A stretch of DNA of 64,000 bases from Rhizobium herbae (lineage in GTDB: Bacteria; Pseudomonadota; Alphaproteobacteria; Rhizobiales; Rhizobiaceae): positions 930,001 to 994,000 of the forward strand of contig NZ_JAGGJV010000001.1 of the NCBI RefSeq assembly GCF_017873135.1, given 5' to 3'. Shown piece by piece: positions 40,063 to 49,684 of the stretch. Within the stretch, counting starts at the first letter, position 1; every line of letters starts with the position of its first letter. Under the pieces are notes generated by a model, which had not been told where the DNA came from, did no database searches, and saw nothing but the letters and a program-made list of their open reading frames with translations. A program made the position numbers and the translations under genes.

Positions 40063-41442
40063 TCAGGCTTTCTTCAGGTGATAGGATTTCGGGCGAGTCA
40101 GGTTCTGGAAGCCGATGACCGACAGCGAGCCGCCGCGTCCGGTTTCCTTGACGCCGGTCCAGCACAGCGCCGGATCGAGATAGTCGGCGCGGTTCATGAA
40201 CACGGTGCCCGTTTCAAGGTCCTGGCCGATGCGGGCGGCGCGTTCGGCGTCCTTGGTCCAGAGCGAGGTGGTCAGGCCGTATTTGCAGTCGTTCATCAAG
40301 GCCAATGCTTCGGCATCGTTCTTGACCTTCATGATGCCGACGACCGGCCCGAAGCTTTCTTCCGTCATCACCTTCATGGAGTGATCGACATCGACGAGGA
40401 CCTGCGGCGCAAGATAGGCACCGCCGTCGTCCTGTGGAAACAGCTTCGGATCGACCAGCGCCCTGGCACCCTTGGCAACGGCCTCGGCAGTCTGCGCGCG
40501 CACTTCGGCGGCAAAACGCTTGTGCGCCATCGGGCCGAGCGAGGTTTCCTGCTCCAGCGGATTGCCGAGCTTGTAGGCAGAGGCGAAGGCGACGGCCTTC
40601 TCGACGAAATCGTCATAGAGGTTTTCATTCACATAGATGCGCTCGATGCCGCAACAGCACTGCCCGGAATTGAACATCGCACCGTCCATCAACGTTTCGA
40701 CGGCAGCGTCGAGATCGGCGTCTTCCATGACATAGCCAGGATCCTTGCCGCCGAGTTCGAGGCCAAGTCCGGTGAAGGTACCGGCCGCTGCCCGCTCGAT
40801 CGACCGGCCGCCTTCGACGGAGCCGGTGAAGTTGACAAAGTCGAAGCTCTTGGCCGCGATCAACGCCGAAGTCGTGGCGTGATCAAGGAAGATGTTCTGG
40901 AACACATCTTCCGGAACGCCGGCCTCGACGAAAGCGCGCACCATGCGTTCGCCGACGAGGATCGTCTGGCTGGCATGTTTCAGGATGACGGCATTGCCCG
41001 CCATCAGCGCCGGAGCCACCGTGTTGATCGCGGTCATGTAGGGGTAGTTCCACGGCGCGATGACGAAGACGACGCCGTGGGCGACCCGCTCGATGCGGCG
41101 CTCGAAGCTGGCGCTGTCCTCGACGACGATCGGCGCCAGCGCATCGGCCGCGATCGCCGCCACGTAGTTGGAGCGTTCGTTGAAGCCACGGAACTCGCCG
41201 CCATAGCGGATCGGCCGGCCCATCTGCCAGGCCAGTTCCGGCACGACCTCGTCGACCATCTCGTTGAGCCGCGCGACGCCGGCCATGACCAGCTTGACGC
41301 GGTCCTCAATGGCGAGCTTCGCCCAGCTTTTCTGCGCTGCGCGGGCGCGGACAACCGCAGCAGAGGCAACAGCTGCATCTACCGCCGGACGTTCCGCGTA
41401 AACCTCCCCGTTCACCGGGGAAATACATTGGATCATGGTCAT
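40063..41442 (-). CDS. Aldehyde dehydrogenase
   Basis: NAD(P)-dependent aldehyde dehydrogenase, 459 aa. APWNYPYMTAINTVAPALMAGN, FTGSVEGGRSI, the general base Glu in LELGGKDPGYV, and the catalytic Cys within FNSGQCCCGIERIYV, in which three Cys are consecutive. Shorter than the commonest family members at the N-terminus, like succinate-semialdehyde-type relatives. Of three clustered ATGs, 41442 is best placed behind AGGAAG. Probably co-transcribed with Fe-ADH downstream and the glutamine-synthetase-like gene upstream. Confidence 0.9.
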   Translation of the reverse strand: MTMIQCISPVNGEVYAERPAVDAAVASAAVVRARAAQKSWAKLAIEDRVKLVMAGVARLNEMVDEVVPELAWQMGRPIRYGGEFRGFNERSNYVAAIAADALAPIVVEDSASFERRIERVAHGVVFVIAPWNYPYMTAINTVAPALMAGNAVILKHASQTILVGERMVRAFVEAGVPEDVFQNIFLDHATTSALIAAKSFDFVNFTGSVEGGRSIERAAAGTFTGLGLELGGKDPGYVMEDADLDAAVETLMDGAMFNSGQCCCGIERIYVNENLYDDFVEKAVAFASAYKLGNPLEQETSLGPMAHKRFAAEVRAQTAEAVAKGARALVDPKLFPQDDGGAYLAPQVLVDVDHSMKVMTEESFGPVVGIMKVKNDAEALALMNDCKYGLTTSLWTKDAERAARIGQDLETGTVFMNRADYLDPALCWTGVKETGRGGSLSVIGFQNLTRPKSYHLKKA

Positions 41443-41544
41443 GATCATCTTCCTGTCTTGTCGTCTTTGAGAATGCTGGATGCCACGGACCGGCCGATGG
41501 CCTGACCGTGGCAGATAGAGTGCGACTGCACCCGAAATAAGGCG

Positions 41545-42915
41545 TTACGCCCGCTCGAATCCGCGTGCCACTTCCCAGTCGGTCACGCGGCGGTCGTATT
41601 CTTCCTGCTCCCATTCGGCAGCGCGAGTGTAGTGCTCGATGACGTCCTCGCCGAAGGCGTCGAGCAGCATCTTGGAGCTGTTGAGCGCAGCGGCCGCGTC
41701 GCGCAGCGTGCGCGGAATCTCACGGATGTTCTTGCCGCCATAGGCGTCGCCGACGAACGGTGCTTCCAGCTCCATCTTGCCCTCGATACCGGCAATACCG
41801 GCAGCAATCAGCGCGGCCATGGCGAGATACGGATTGAGATCCGAGCCGCCGACGCGGCATTCGATGCGGATCGCCTTGGTGCCTTCGCCACACAGGCGGT
41901 AGCCGGCGGTGCGGTTGTCCTTGCTCCAGACGGCCTTGGTCGGCGCGAAGGTACCGGCCACGAAGCGCTTGTAGGAGTTGATGTAGGGGGCCAGGAAATA
42001 GGTGATCTCGCCGGCATGGGTCAAAAGACCGGCCACATAATACCGCATCATCTCCGACATGCCGTATTCGGCTTCCTTATCGAAGAATTTCGACGTCTTG
42101 CCGTCAACGCTCCAGAGCGATTGGTGGATATGCGACGAGGAACCGGCCGCGTCGTAGTTCCACTTCGCAAGGAAGGTGATCGCCTTGCCTTTGCTCCAGG
42201 CGATTTCCTTGCAGCCATTCTTGATGATCACATGCCGGTCGGCCATGGTCAGCGCGTCGGCGTAGCGCACGTTAACCTCTTCCTGGCCGGCTGACGCTTC
42301 GCCCTTGGTGTTTTCGACCGGGATGCCGGCGCCCTGCAGACCGTTGCGGATCGCCCGCATCACATCCTCTTCCTTGGTGGTCTGGAAGATGTGGTAGTCC
42401 TCGTTATAACCGCTGACCAGTTTCAGATCGCGGTAGCCGCTCTCGCGCGCGGTGTCATAGCTCTGGTCGAACAGGAAGAATTCGAGCTCGGTCGCCATGA
42501 AGGCCTTGAGGCCCATGGCCTCGAGCCTTGCGACCTGCTTCTTCAGGATGGCGCGCGGCGAATGCGGCACCTCCTTGTGGGTGTGATGGTCGAGCATGTC
42601 GCAGAGAACCAGCGCCGTGCCTTCGAGCCATGGAATACGCCGGAGCGTCGAGAGGTCCGGCTTCATCGTATAGTCGCCATAGCCTGCTTCCCAGCTGGTC
42701 GACTTGTAGCCGGAGACGGTGTCCATTTCCATGTCGGTTGCCAGCAGGTAGTTGCAGCTGTGGGTCTCCTCCCAGGCGCTGTCGACGAAGAACTGCGCAT
42801 GGAAGCGCTTGCCCATCAGTCGTCCCTGCATGTCCACCTGGCAGGCCAGCACCGTATCGATGCGGCCCTCGGCGACATCCTTTTTCAACTCTTCAAACGA
42901 ATAGCTCGCGCTCAT
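41545..42915 (-). CDS. Glutamine-synthetase-like ligase (PuuA-type gamma-glutamylamine synthetase)
   Basis: 456-residue member of the glutamine synthetase superfamily. FMATELEFFLF, EASAGQEEVNVRYADAL, and SSSHIHQSLW give the metal- and ATP-binding residues; RIECRVGGSDLNPYLAMAA is the C-terminal catalytic strand. It looks like the gamma-glutamylpolyamine/amine synthetase branch rather than GlnA: the adenylylation loop is absent, and neighbours are a permease, aldehyde dehydrogenase and hydrolase. Proposed reaction: ATP-dependent joining of glutamate to a primary amine. Confidence 0.82.
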   Translation of the reverse strand: MSASYSFEELKKDVAEGRIDTVLACQVDMQGRLMGKRFHAQFFVDSAWEETHSCNYLLATDMEMDTVSGYKSTSWEAGYGDYTMKPDLSTLRRIPWLEGTALVLCDMLDHHTHKEVPHSPRAILKKQVARLEAMGLKAFMATELEFFLFDQSYDTARESGYRDLKLVSGYNEDYHIFQTTKEEDVMRAIRNGLQGAGIPVENTKGEASAGQEEVNVRYADALTMADRHVIIKNGCKEIAWSKGKAITFLAKWNYDAAGSSSHIHQSLWSVDGKTSKFFDKEAEYGMSEMMRYYVAGLLTHAGEITYFLAPYINSYKRFVAGTFAPTKAVWSKDNRTAGYRLCGEGTKAIRIECRVGGSDLNPYLAMAALIAAGIAGIEGKMELEAPFVGDAYGGKNIREIPRTLRDAAAALNSSKMLLDAFGEDVIEHYTRAAEWEQEEYDRRVTDWEVARGFERA

Positions 42916-43017
42916 GATAAAAAATCCCGTGATTGACAGGAACGCCGCCGGTGCGCGCTCCGTTGGACGTGTTGCGGAAGCCGCCGACCGGGCGGCTTCC
43001 GTCTCGTCATGCTATGA

Positions 43018-44568
43018 TCAGATCTGACCAACAGCCTTTTCGGCAGCGGCGATCTCCGCCTTGCGCGCGGCAATCATGTCGCCGATCGGCGGGCCCTTGA
43101 AACGCTTGTTTTCAAAGACGAACCAGACGATTGCCGTCAGCACGAAGAAGCCGATAGTAATTTCAAGCGCCCAATCGTTCGGCGGCTGGATACCGATATA
43201 AAAGATCAGCGCCATCGAGACGAGCGAGAGAACGCCGACAACCTTGAAGGCGCCTGCCCCCATGTTCCAGGGTCCCATGGCTGGCCATTTCGGCGTTCCG
43301 ACCGTCACGATGCCGAGCGCGATCGGCAGGGCGAAGGACAGGAACAGGAAGATGACGGTGCAGGACACGACGATCGAATAGGCCGGCGTTCCTGCGATCG
43401 TGATTGCCGAGGTAAACCAGACGAACAGCACCGAGAGGATGGACCCCGTCCAGATCGCCGCAACCGGCGAACGGAACTTCGGGCTGACCTTGGCGAGTGC
43501 CGCCGAAGCCGGCAGGCCGCCGTCGCGCGAAAACGCGAAGATCATGCGCGAAACCGAGGTGACAGTCGCAAGACCGCAGAGGAACTGCGACACGAAGATC
43601 GCCCAGTAGAGGATGGTCTTGACGGTCGGGTTGACCTGCGCATCCATGGCCCAGAAGAAGACGTTCCAGCCCTGCTTGGCGGCGTCGTCCATGTTCGGGA
43701 TCATCAGAACGAAGGCGCACAGCATGATGTAGCCGAAGATCGAGGACCAGATGACGGCCGAAACCATGCCGCGCGGCACGGAGACGGAAGCCTTCTTGGT
43801 CTCTTCGGATGTATGGGCCGATGCATCGTAGCCGGTGATCGTGTAGATCGGCAGAAGCAGGCCAAGCAGGAATGCCATGCCGCCAGACGTCACCACCGGC
43901 CAGACGGCGCTTGCACCTTCGGTACCGGTATAGTTGGCGAAGGTGAACAGGCGCGAGACCTCGAACGAGGACGCCGAGCCGAGGCAAACCAGCGTCAACG
44001 CGGCGGCGGCGGCGAAAATCAGGTAGCCGGACAAGTCGGTGAGTTTGGCCGTCAGACCAATGCCGAAATGGTTGATGCCTGCCTGCAGGGCGGTAATGAC
44101 GGCCACGAACAGGACGCGGTCCGTGATCGTGTCCTCAATGCCGAACTGCGCACCGAATGCTCCGAGGAAGAAGTAGAAGGTGCCGACATTGATCGCGCCG
44201 AGCACTGTGATGAGCCCGAGCAGGTTCAGCCAGGCGGCAAGCCAGCCGGTGAAGCGGTTGCCGAGGATGGAACCCCAGTGGTAGAGACCGCCCGCCGTCG
44301 GATAGGCCGATGAAATCTGTGCCAGGCCAAGCGCGAAAAGGCCCGACATCAGGCAACCGAGCGGCCAACCGATGCCGATGGCAGCACCGCCCGCTCCCGA
44401 GGTTGCCTGCCCCAGCGAATTGATGCCGCCGGACAGGATGCAGATGATCGAGAAGGAAATGGCGAAATTCGAGAATGAACTCATCCGCCGTTCAAGTTCC
44501 TGGGCGTAGCCCATAGAATGCAGCACGCCCACGTCGTGCTTTTTGTCTGTTTCTGAATAGTCTGACAT
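43018..44568 (-). CDS. APC-family amino acid/polyamine permease
   Basis: 516-residue permease with about 12 membrane helices, of the GABA/choline-permease-like group (ACT/APC). N-terminal SFSIICILSGGINSLGQATSGAGGAAIGIGW and QISSAYPTAGGLYHWGSILG are family signatures. It lies in line with the GS-like ligase (102 bases, with a hairpin at 42975-43001). It probably imports the amine substrate of the pathway. Confidence 0.88.
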   Translation of the reverse strand: MSDYSETDKKHDVGVLHSMGYAQELERRMSSFSNFAISFSIICILSGGINSLGQATSGAGGAAIGIGWPLGCLMSGLFALGLAQISSAYPTAGGLYHWGSILGNRFTGWLAAWLNLLGLITVLGAINVGTFYFFLGAFGAQFGIEDTITDRVLFVAVITALQAGINHFGIGLTAKLTDLSGYLIFAAAAALTLVCLGSASSFEVSRLFTFANYTGTEGASAVWPVVTSGGMAFLLGLLLPIYTITGYDASAHTSEETKKASVSVPRGMVSAVIWSSIFGYIMLCAFVLMIPNMDDAAKQGWNVFFWAMDAQVNPTVKTILYWAIFVSQFLCGLATVTSVSRMIFAFSRDGGLPASAALAKVSPKFRSPVAAIWTGSILSVLFVWFTSAITIAGTPAYSIVVSCTVIFLFLSFALPIALGIVTVGTPKWPAMGPWNMGAGAFKVVGVLSLVSMALIFYIGIQPPNDWALEITIGFFVLTAIVWFVFENKRFKGPPIGDMIAARKAEIAAAEKAVGQI

Positions 44569-44680
44569 CTTTTTCCCCTGTATCGACCAGCCTCCGGCGG
44601 TATTGCCGGACGGCTGAAATGCCGGTGTCCATGGAAGCCCATGGACCAGTCTCCGCGGACATGCCGCTCCCCAGGTCTTT

Positions 44681-45448
44681 TTATTGCGACAGTGCGATCA
44701 GGCTTTCGCCCAAAACGCCTGTCAGATAATCGGCCATGACCTTTTGACCGATTTCATCCCGAACGAGATCGTTGCGGATCTCAATCATTACGTTGAGCAG
44801 GCCATTCTTCAAGCCATGCTCGATCAGTGTATGCGTCACCCCGTCGGCCGGTCCATAGGGCTCGTTCCGCCGCACGACGTAGCGTGTCGATTTTTCGGCC
44901 GCGGCCAGCATCGCGTTCGCCAGCCTGTGGTCGTCATCATGCAGGATGCCGATTTCAACGTCGCGCTGCTTGCCGTGATAGACTGGCGTGAACGTGTGCA
45001 TTGTGACAAGCACTGGCGAGCGGCCATCGGCCTTGCGGCTGGTGATGAAATCCGAAATGCCGTCACGGAAGGGCACATAAAGCGCCTCGGTCCGGGCCTG
45101 TCGTTCTGTCGCCGAAATGGCGGCATTGCCGGGTATTTCGAAGACTTCACTGACGGGCGGCATGGCTGCCTCCGCCTCCGGCGGGCGATTGCAGTCGTAG
45201 ACCAGCCGGGAAAAGCGCTGGTAAATCAGTGCTGCGTCAAGGCTTTGGACCAGCAGCTGCGAGACGGCGAGCGCACCGGGATCCCATGCGATATGGCTTT
45301 CAAGCGCAGCGGCGGAAAGACCGAGCGAACCCATGTTTTCCGGAAGGCGGCGCGACGCGTGTTCGCAGACCAGCAGCACCGGGCCTGACGCCTCGGCATT
45401 GTCCACTGCCACGGGCGAACCATCCGCCTCTGTCAAAAGTCCCGTCAA
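44681..45448 (-). CDS. N-formylglutamate amidohydrolase-family enzyme
   Basis: 255 residues. LLVCEHASRRLPENMG, AWDPGALAVSQLL, YDCNRPPEAEAAM, LVTMHTFTPVYHG, and NEPYGPADGVTHTLIEHG carry the His/Asp/Glu residues expected of the metallo FGase family (HutG type 2). There is no hut pathway here; beside a gamma-glutamyl ligase, hydrolysis of a gamma-glutamyl amide is an alternative. Start set at TTG 45448 with AAGGGG at 7 bases; GTG 45481 is in frame but lacks a site. Divergent from the RpiR regulator. Confidence 0.8.
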   Translation of the reverse strand: MTGLLTEADGSPVAVDNAEASGPVLLVCEHASRRLPENMGSLGLSAAALESHIAWDPGALAVSQLLVQSLDAALIYQRFSRLVYDCNRPPEAEAAMPPVSEVFEIPGNAAISATERQARTEALYVPFRDGISDFITSRKADGRSPVLVTMHTFTPVYHGKQRDVEIGILHDDDHRLANAMLAAAEKSTRYVVRRNEPYGPADGVTHTLIEHGLKNGLLNVMIEIRNDLVRDEIGQKVMADYLTGVLGESLIALSQ

Positions 45449-45598
45449 CTCCGGTCCCCTTCCGGTTGCTGTCCGCCGCACTCATTTTCGCAAAAGTTTC
45501 GTGAAGCCGTGAAATCATGCGTGGAAACAACACTCGGACGACAAACCATGCCGTCAAGGCGGCCGTCATCGTTCGATACTGAAAAGAATTCTTCACGT

Positions 45599-45612
45599 TT
45601 TGACCTGTGTCA
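45599..45612. promoter_or_regulatory. Inverted repeat in the regulator intergenic region
   Basis: TTGACCTGTGTCAA, a 5+5 inverted repeat upstream of the RpiR gene, about midway between the divergent starts. It may be a second regulator site or part of a promoter. Confidence 0.4.
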
Positions 45613-45656
45613 ACCGGAATCTGAAACGATCTCTTCAAAAAATCAATTGACTCGAA

Positions 45657-45685
45657 TTGTGACAGCGATGTTTACTCTGTCACAA
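45657..45685. promoter_or_regulatory. Inverted-repeat operator, probable RpiR site
   Basis: TTGTGACA and TGTCACAA, perfect 8-base arms separated by 13 bases, 32 bases before the regulator start. A TTGACT at 45647-45652 just before it could be a -35. Position and symmetry fit autoregulation and control of the divergent amine-catabolism genes. Confidence 0.6.
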
Positions 45686-45716
45686 AGCCGGCAGAGACCG
45701 GCCCAGGGGATCGATT

Positions 45717-46595
45717 TTGACCAACACTGCAGGCACCATGACGGTGTCGGATGTGATCAACGCCCACTTTGCCGTGCTCACCCGCGCGGAAAGACAGTTG
45801 GCAGCGACGCTTCTCGACAACTATCCGGTTTCCGGACTTGGCAGCATCACGACGGTTGCCGAGAACGCCGGTGTGTCGACGCCGACGGTCGCCCGCATGG
45901 TACAGAAGATCGGTTTTCGCGGATTTCCCGATTTCCAGCAGCGCCTGCATCAGGAGTTGGAAGCGACGATCTCCAACCCGATCAGCAAGCATGACCGCTG
46001 GGCCGCAAACGCACCGGGTACGCACATCCTCAACCGCTTTGCCGATGCGATGATGAACAACATGCGCGCCACGCTGGCGCAGCTGGAGACGGCGGAATTC
46101 GATGGCGCGGCGGCGATGATCGCCGATCGCAAGCGCAACATCTATCTCGTCGGCGGCCGTATCACCCGGGCGCTGGCCGATTATTTCTTCACCCATCTTC
46201 AGGTCATCCGCTCCGGCGTCACCCAGATCGCCTCCAATTCCAGCTCCTGGCCGCATTACGTGCTCGATATGAAAAAGGGCGACGTCCTGATCATGTTCGA
46301 CATCCGCCGCTACGAGCAGGAAATGGAAACGCTGGCAAAGATCGCCCGCGAGCGTGGCGTCGAAATCATCCTGTTTACCGACCAGTGGAGTTCGCCTGTC
46401 GCCAAGTCGGCGCGACGCGTCTTCCGCATCCAGATCGAAGCGCCCTCCGCGTGGGACAGTTCGGTCGTCATCCTGTTTGCCGTCGAAGCGCTGATCGAGG
46501 CCGTGCAGAGTTCCATCTGGGATGAGACGCACGATCGCATGAAAACGCTCGAAGGCCTGTTCGATTCAACAAGGCTTTTTCGAAAGCCGCTTTAG
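45717..46595 (+). CDS. RpiR/MurR-family transcriptional regulator
   Basis: 292 residues: N-terminal HTH_6 domain (about 10-85, LTRAERQLAATLLDNYP and VSTPTVARMVQKIGFRGFPDFQQRL) followed by a SIS domain (about 120-260, RKRNIYLVGGRITRALADYFF, ERGVEIILFTDQ). Family members bind a phosphosugar or other ligand by the SIS domain. Located between a divergent set of catabolic genes and a parallel ABC importer, it likely controls both. Start TTG 45717 has AGGGGAT at 8 bases; ATG 45738 is the alternative. Confidence 0.87.
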   Translation: MTNTAGTMTVSDVINAHFAVLTRAERQLAATLLDNYPVSGLGSITTVAENAGVSTPTVARMVQKIGFRGFPDFQQRLHQELEATISNPISKHDRWAANAPGTHILNRFADAMMNNMRATLAQLETAEFDGAAAMIADRKRNIYLVGGRITRALADYFFTHLQVIRSGVTQIASNSSSWPHYVLDMKKGDVLIMFDIRRYEQEMETLAKIARERGVEIILFTDQWSSPVAKSARRVFRIQIEAPSAWDSSVVILFAVEALIEAVQSSIWDETHDRMKTLEGLFDSTRLFRKPL

Positions 46596-46837
46596 GAGGA
46601 GTGCGAGGCAAGGAACGCGGCGCCGGCCTGGCCGGCGCAGAGGTGTCGCGAACCGCAATTCGAAAACAGCACAAGAGACGCTTGCACCTGAGCGGATTTA
46701 AATTTTGAAAATGAAATGAAGGTGTTCCGCCTGCGAACGTCTGGTCGCAAAGGGGACAACACCTGTCACATAAGCTTCATCGGACCCCAGTATCAGCTTC
46801 ATCGAAGTTGACTGATATAACCACAAGGAGAAGACCA

Positions 46838-47941
46838 GTGATTTCACATATGCGCCGCCTGCTTTCGCTTTCGACCGCCATGGTCATGGCATCGACCGCC
46901 ATCGCCGCCGCCGAGCCGAGCGCCGAGCTGATTGCCGCTGCCAAGGCAGAAGGCACCCTGACGACGATCGCCCTGCCCCACGACTGGTGCGGCTATGGCG
47001 CGGTCATCGAAGGCTTCAAGGCCAAATACGGCCTGACCGTCAACGAACTCAACCCCGACGCCGGTTCGGGCGATGAAATCGAAGCCATCAAGGCCAACAA
47101 GGACAACAAGGGCGACCAGGCACCTGACGTGATCGATGTCGGCCTGTCCTTCGGCCCGTCCGCCAAGGCCGAAGGCCTGATCCAGGCCTACAAGGTCTCT
47201 ACCTGGGATTCGATCCCGGATACAGCCAAGGACGCCGATGGTTTCTGGTACGGCGACTATTACGGCGTCATGGCTTTCGAAGTGAACAAGGACCTCGTCA
47301 AGGAAAGCCCGAAGGATTGGGCCGATCTGCTGAAGCCGGAATTCGCCAACATGGTTGCTCTCGCCGGTGATCCGCGCACGGCAAACCAGGCTATCTCGGG
47401 CGTTTTCGCAGCTGGTCTTTCCAGCGCCGGCGGTGACGTTGCCAAGTCCGGCGAAGCCGGCCTTGCCTTCTTCAAGGAACTGAACGCCAAGGGCAATTTC
47501 GTCCCGGTCATCGGCAAGTCCGCTCCGCTCGCTCAGGGCACGACCCCGATCATCCTGCGCTGGGACTACAATGCCCTTGCCGACCGTGACACGCTGGCCG
47601 GCAACCCGCCGGTCGATGTCGTAATCCCGGCTTCCGGCGTCGTCGCCGGTGTCTATGTTCAGGCGATCTCGGCTTATGCTCCGCATCCGAACGCCGCCAA
47701 GCTCTGGATGGAATACCTTTATTCCGACGAAGGTCAGCTCGGCTGGCTGAAGGGCTATTGCCACCCGATCCGCTTCAACGATCTTGCCAAGAACAACAAG
47801 ATCCCGAAGGAACTGCTCGACAAGCTGCCGCCGGCTGCTGCCTATGAAAAGGCCGTGTTCCCGACGCTCGCCGAACAGGAAGCCTACAAGGAAACGATCA
47901 CCAAGGGCTGGGATACAGTCGTTGGCGCCAACGTCCAGTAA
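46838..47941 (+). CDS. ABC transporter substrate-binding protein (polyamine/Fe3+/thiamine-type)
   Basis: 367-residue periplasmic binding protein. Signal peptide about 1-25 (ends IAAAEP). It folds like the type 2 binding proteins: ALPHDWCGYGAVIEGFKAKYG, PDVIDVGLSFGPSAKAEGL, YGVMAFEVNKDLV, WMEYLYSDEGQLGWLKGY. The GTG at 46838 is preceded by AAGGAG at 7 bases. First of four importer genes following the RpiR regulator, so probably a nitrogen compound of the same pathway. Confidence 0.87.
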   Translation: MISHMRRLLSLSTAMVMASTAIAAAEPSAELIAAAKAEGTLTTIALPHDWCGYGAVIEGFKAKYGLTVNELNPDAGSGDEIEAIKANKDNKGDQAPDVIDVGLSFGPSAKAEGLIQAYKVSTWDSIPDTAKDADGFWYGDYYGVMAFEVNKDLVKESPKDWADLLKPEFANMVALAGDPRTANQAISGVFAAGLSSAGGDVAKSGEAGLAFFKELNAKGNFVPVIGKSAPLAQGTTPIILRWDYNALADRDTLAGNPPVDVVIPASGVVAGVYVQAISAYAPHPNAAKLWMEYLYSDEGQLGWLKGYCHPIRFNDLAKNNKIPKELLDKLPPAAAYEKAVFPTLAEQEAYKETITKGWDTVVGANVQ

Positions 47942-48012
47942 GACTGCCGCATTTCGGTCTTCCCGCGATCGCGCGGGAAGACCATTTTCCCTTTTCAAGA
48001 AACGGTTGCCGG

Positions 48013-48885
48013 ATGAGCTCAAAACAGGCCATTGATTTGAAGAAGACGGCTATCGACTGGCTCGGCATCGCGCCGTTCCTGCTGTTCGCAGTCATGTTCC
48101 TGATCGCCCCGACGCTCTATCTCGTTACAGGCGCGTTCGTGAATCCGGCGGGCGAATTCACCTTCGACAACGTTGCCGGCCTGTTCACCGACAAGATTCT
48201 CGCGTCCTACTGGATTTCCATCAAGATCAGCCTTGCCTCCTCGATCGGTGGCGCGTTCATCGGCTTTTTCCTGGCCTGGGCCGTGGTCCTCGGTGGACTG
48301 CCCTCCTGGATCCGCTCGTCGCTCCTGACCTTTTCCGGCGTCGCCTCCAATTTCGCCGGTGTGCCCCTTGCCTTCGCGTTTCTCGCCACCCTCGGCCGCA
48401 CCGGCCTGGTGACGATGCTGCTGCGCGACTGGTTCGGCATCAACCTTTATGCATCCGGCTTCAATCTGCTCAGCTTCATCGGCCTGACGCTGACCTACAT
48501 GTATTTCCAGATTCCACTGATGGTGCTGATTATCACGCCGGCGCTGGATGGCCTGAAGAAGGAATGGCGCGAAGCCGCCGAAATCCTCGGCGCGACCAAC
48601 ACGCAATACTGGACGAAGGTGGCCATGCCCATCCTGTTTCCGAGCATCCTCGGCACGACGCTGCTTCTGTTCGCCAACGCCTTCGGCGCCATCGCCACCG
48701 CCTATTCGCTGACCGGATCGACCTTCAACATCGTGCCGATCCAGCTCTATGCCCAGATCCGCGGCGATGTCCTGCACAATCCGAACCTCGGCTACGCCCT
48801 GGCGCTCGGCATGATCGTCATCACCGGCATTTCCAATCTCATCTATATCTGGCTCCGCATGCGCGCCGAACGGTGGCAGAAATGA
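48013..48885 (+). CDS. ABC transporter permease, first subunit
   Basis: 290-residue inner-membrane permease with six helices and the cytoplasmic coupling (EAA) loop: GLKKEWREAAEILGATNTQYWTKVAMPILFPSILGTTLLLF (about 178-218). N-terminal IAPFLLFAVMFLIAPTLYLVTGAF is a typical first helix of polyamine/iron permeases. It starts 71 bases after the binding protein and overlaps the second permease by 4 bases (ATGA). Confidence 0.9.
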   Translation: MSSKQAIDLKKTAIDWLGIAPFLLFAVMFLIAPTLYLVTGAFVNPAGEFTFDNVAGLFTDKILASYWISIKISLASSIGGAFIGFFLAWAVVLGGLPSWIRSSLLTFSGVASNFAGVPLAFAFLATLGRTGLVTMLLRDWFGINLYASGFNLLSFIGLTLTYMYFQIPLMVLIITPALDGLKKEWREAAEILGATNTQYWTKVAMPILFPSILGTTLLLFANAFGAIATAYSLTGSTFNIVPIQLYAQIRGDVLHNPNLGYALALGMIVITGISNLIYIWLRMRAERWQK

Positions 48886-49670
48886 AGACACAAAAAATCG
48901 GTGCCTGGATCGCAGTCCTGTTCGGCGCCTCCTATTTCATCGTTCCGCTGATCGCCACGTTCGAATTCTCGTTGCGCATGCGTCGTGGCGAATATTCCTT
49001 CGACGCCTACCGCTCGGTTTTCTCGGACATCCAGTTCCGCGAGTCCTTCAGCTACTCGATCATGATGGCGATCCTGACGATCATCTTCGGAGTGTTGCTG
49101 GTCGTACCGACGGCCTACTGGGTTCGCCTGCGCCTGCCACAGATGCGGCCGGTGGTCGAGTTCATCACGCTGATGCCGCTGGTCATCCCGGCCATCGTCA
49201 TCGTCTTCGGCTATCTGCGCCTCTATAATTCGTCCTCCTACATTCCGTTCACCGGCTCCGCCCGTGGCACCGACATGCTTTTGATGTTCTCCTTCATGAC
49301 ACTGTCGCTGCCCTATATGTACCGTTCGGTGGATACCGCCATGCGCACCATCGACGTCGGCACGTTGACCGAAGCAGCACAAAGCCTCGGCGCCTCGTGG
49401 CCGACCATCATGTTCAAATGCATTTTCCCCAATGTCATGAGCGGCGTCCTGTCCGGCGCCTTCATCACATTTGCCATCGTCATCGGCGAATTCACCATGC
49501 CGTCGCTGCTCAACCGCCCGGCCTTTGGTCCCTACCTGCAGCTGATCGGCGCCAATCGCGCCTATGAGCCGCCAGCGCTCGCGATCATCGCGTTTGCCAT
49601 CACCTGGGGATGCATGGCTCTTCTTCAGCTCGTTTCCCGTTTCAGCAAATCGGCTCCTTCCAAGCCCTGA
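48882..49670 (+). CDS. ABC transporter permease, second subunit
   Basis: 262-residue permease with six helices; coupling loop VGTLTEAAQSLGASWPTIMFKCIFPNVMSGVLSGAFITFA (about 158-197). Translation start overlaps the previous permease stop; the gene is followed by the ATPase after 14 bases. PotC-like in size and order. Confidence 0.9.
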   Translation: MKTQKIGAWIAVLFGASYFIVPLIATFEFSLRMRRGEYSFDAYRSVFSDIQFRESFSYSIMMAILTIIFGVLLVVPTAYWVRLRLPQMRPVVEFITLMPLVIPAIVIVFGYLRLYNSSSYIPFTGSARGTDMLLMFSFMTLSLPYMYRSVDTAMRTIDVGTLTEAAQSLGASWPTIMFKCIFPNVMSGVLSGAFITFAIVIGEFTMPSLLNRPAFGPYLQLIGANRAYEPPALAIIAFAITWGCMALLQLVSRFSKSAPSKP

Positions 49671-49684
49671 GGTATTGATCGTCC

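Noticed and set aside
38926..41505. 859-codon plus-strand ORF
   Set aside because: Shadow of the Fe-alcohol dehydrogenase and aldehyde dehydrogenase on the minus strand; high GC keeps antisense frames open.
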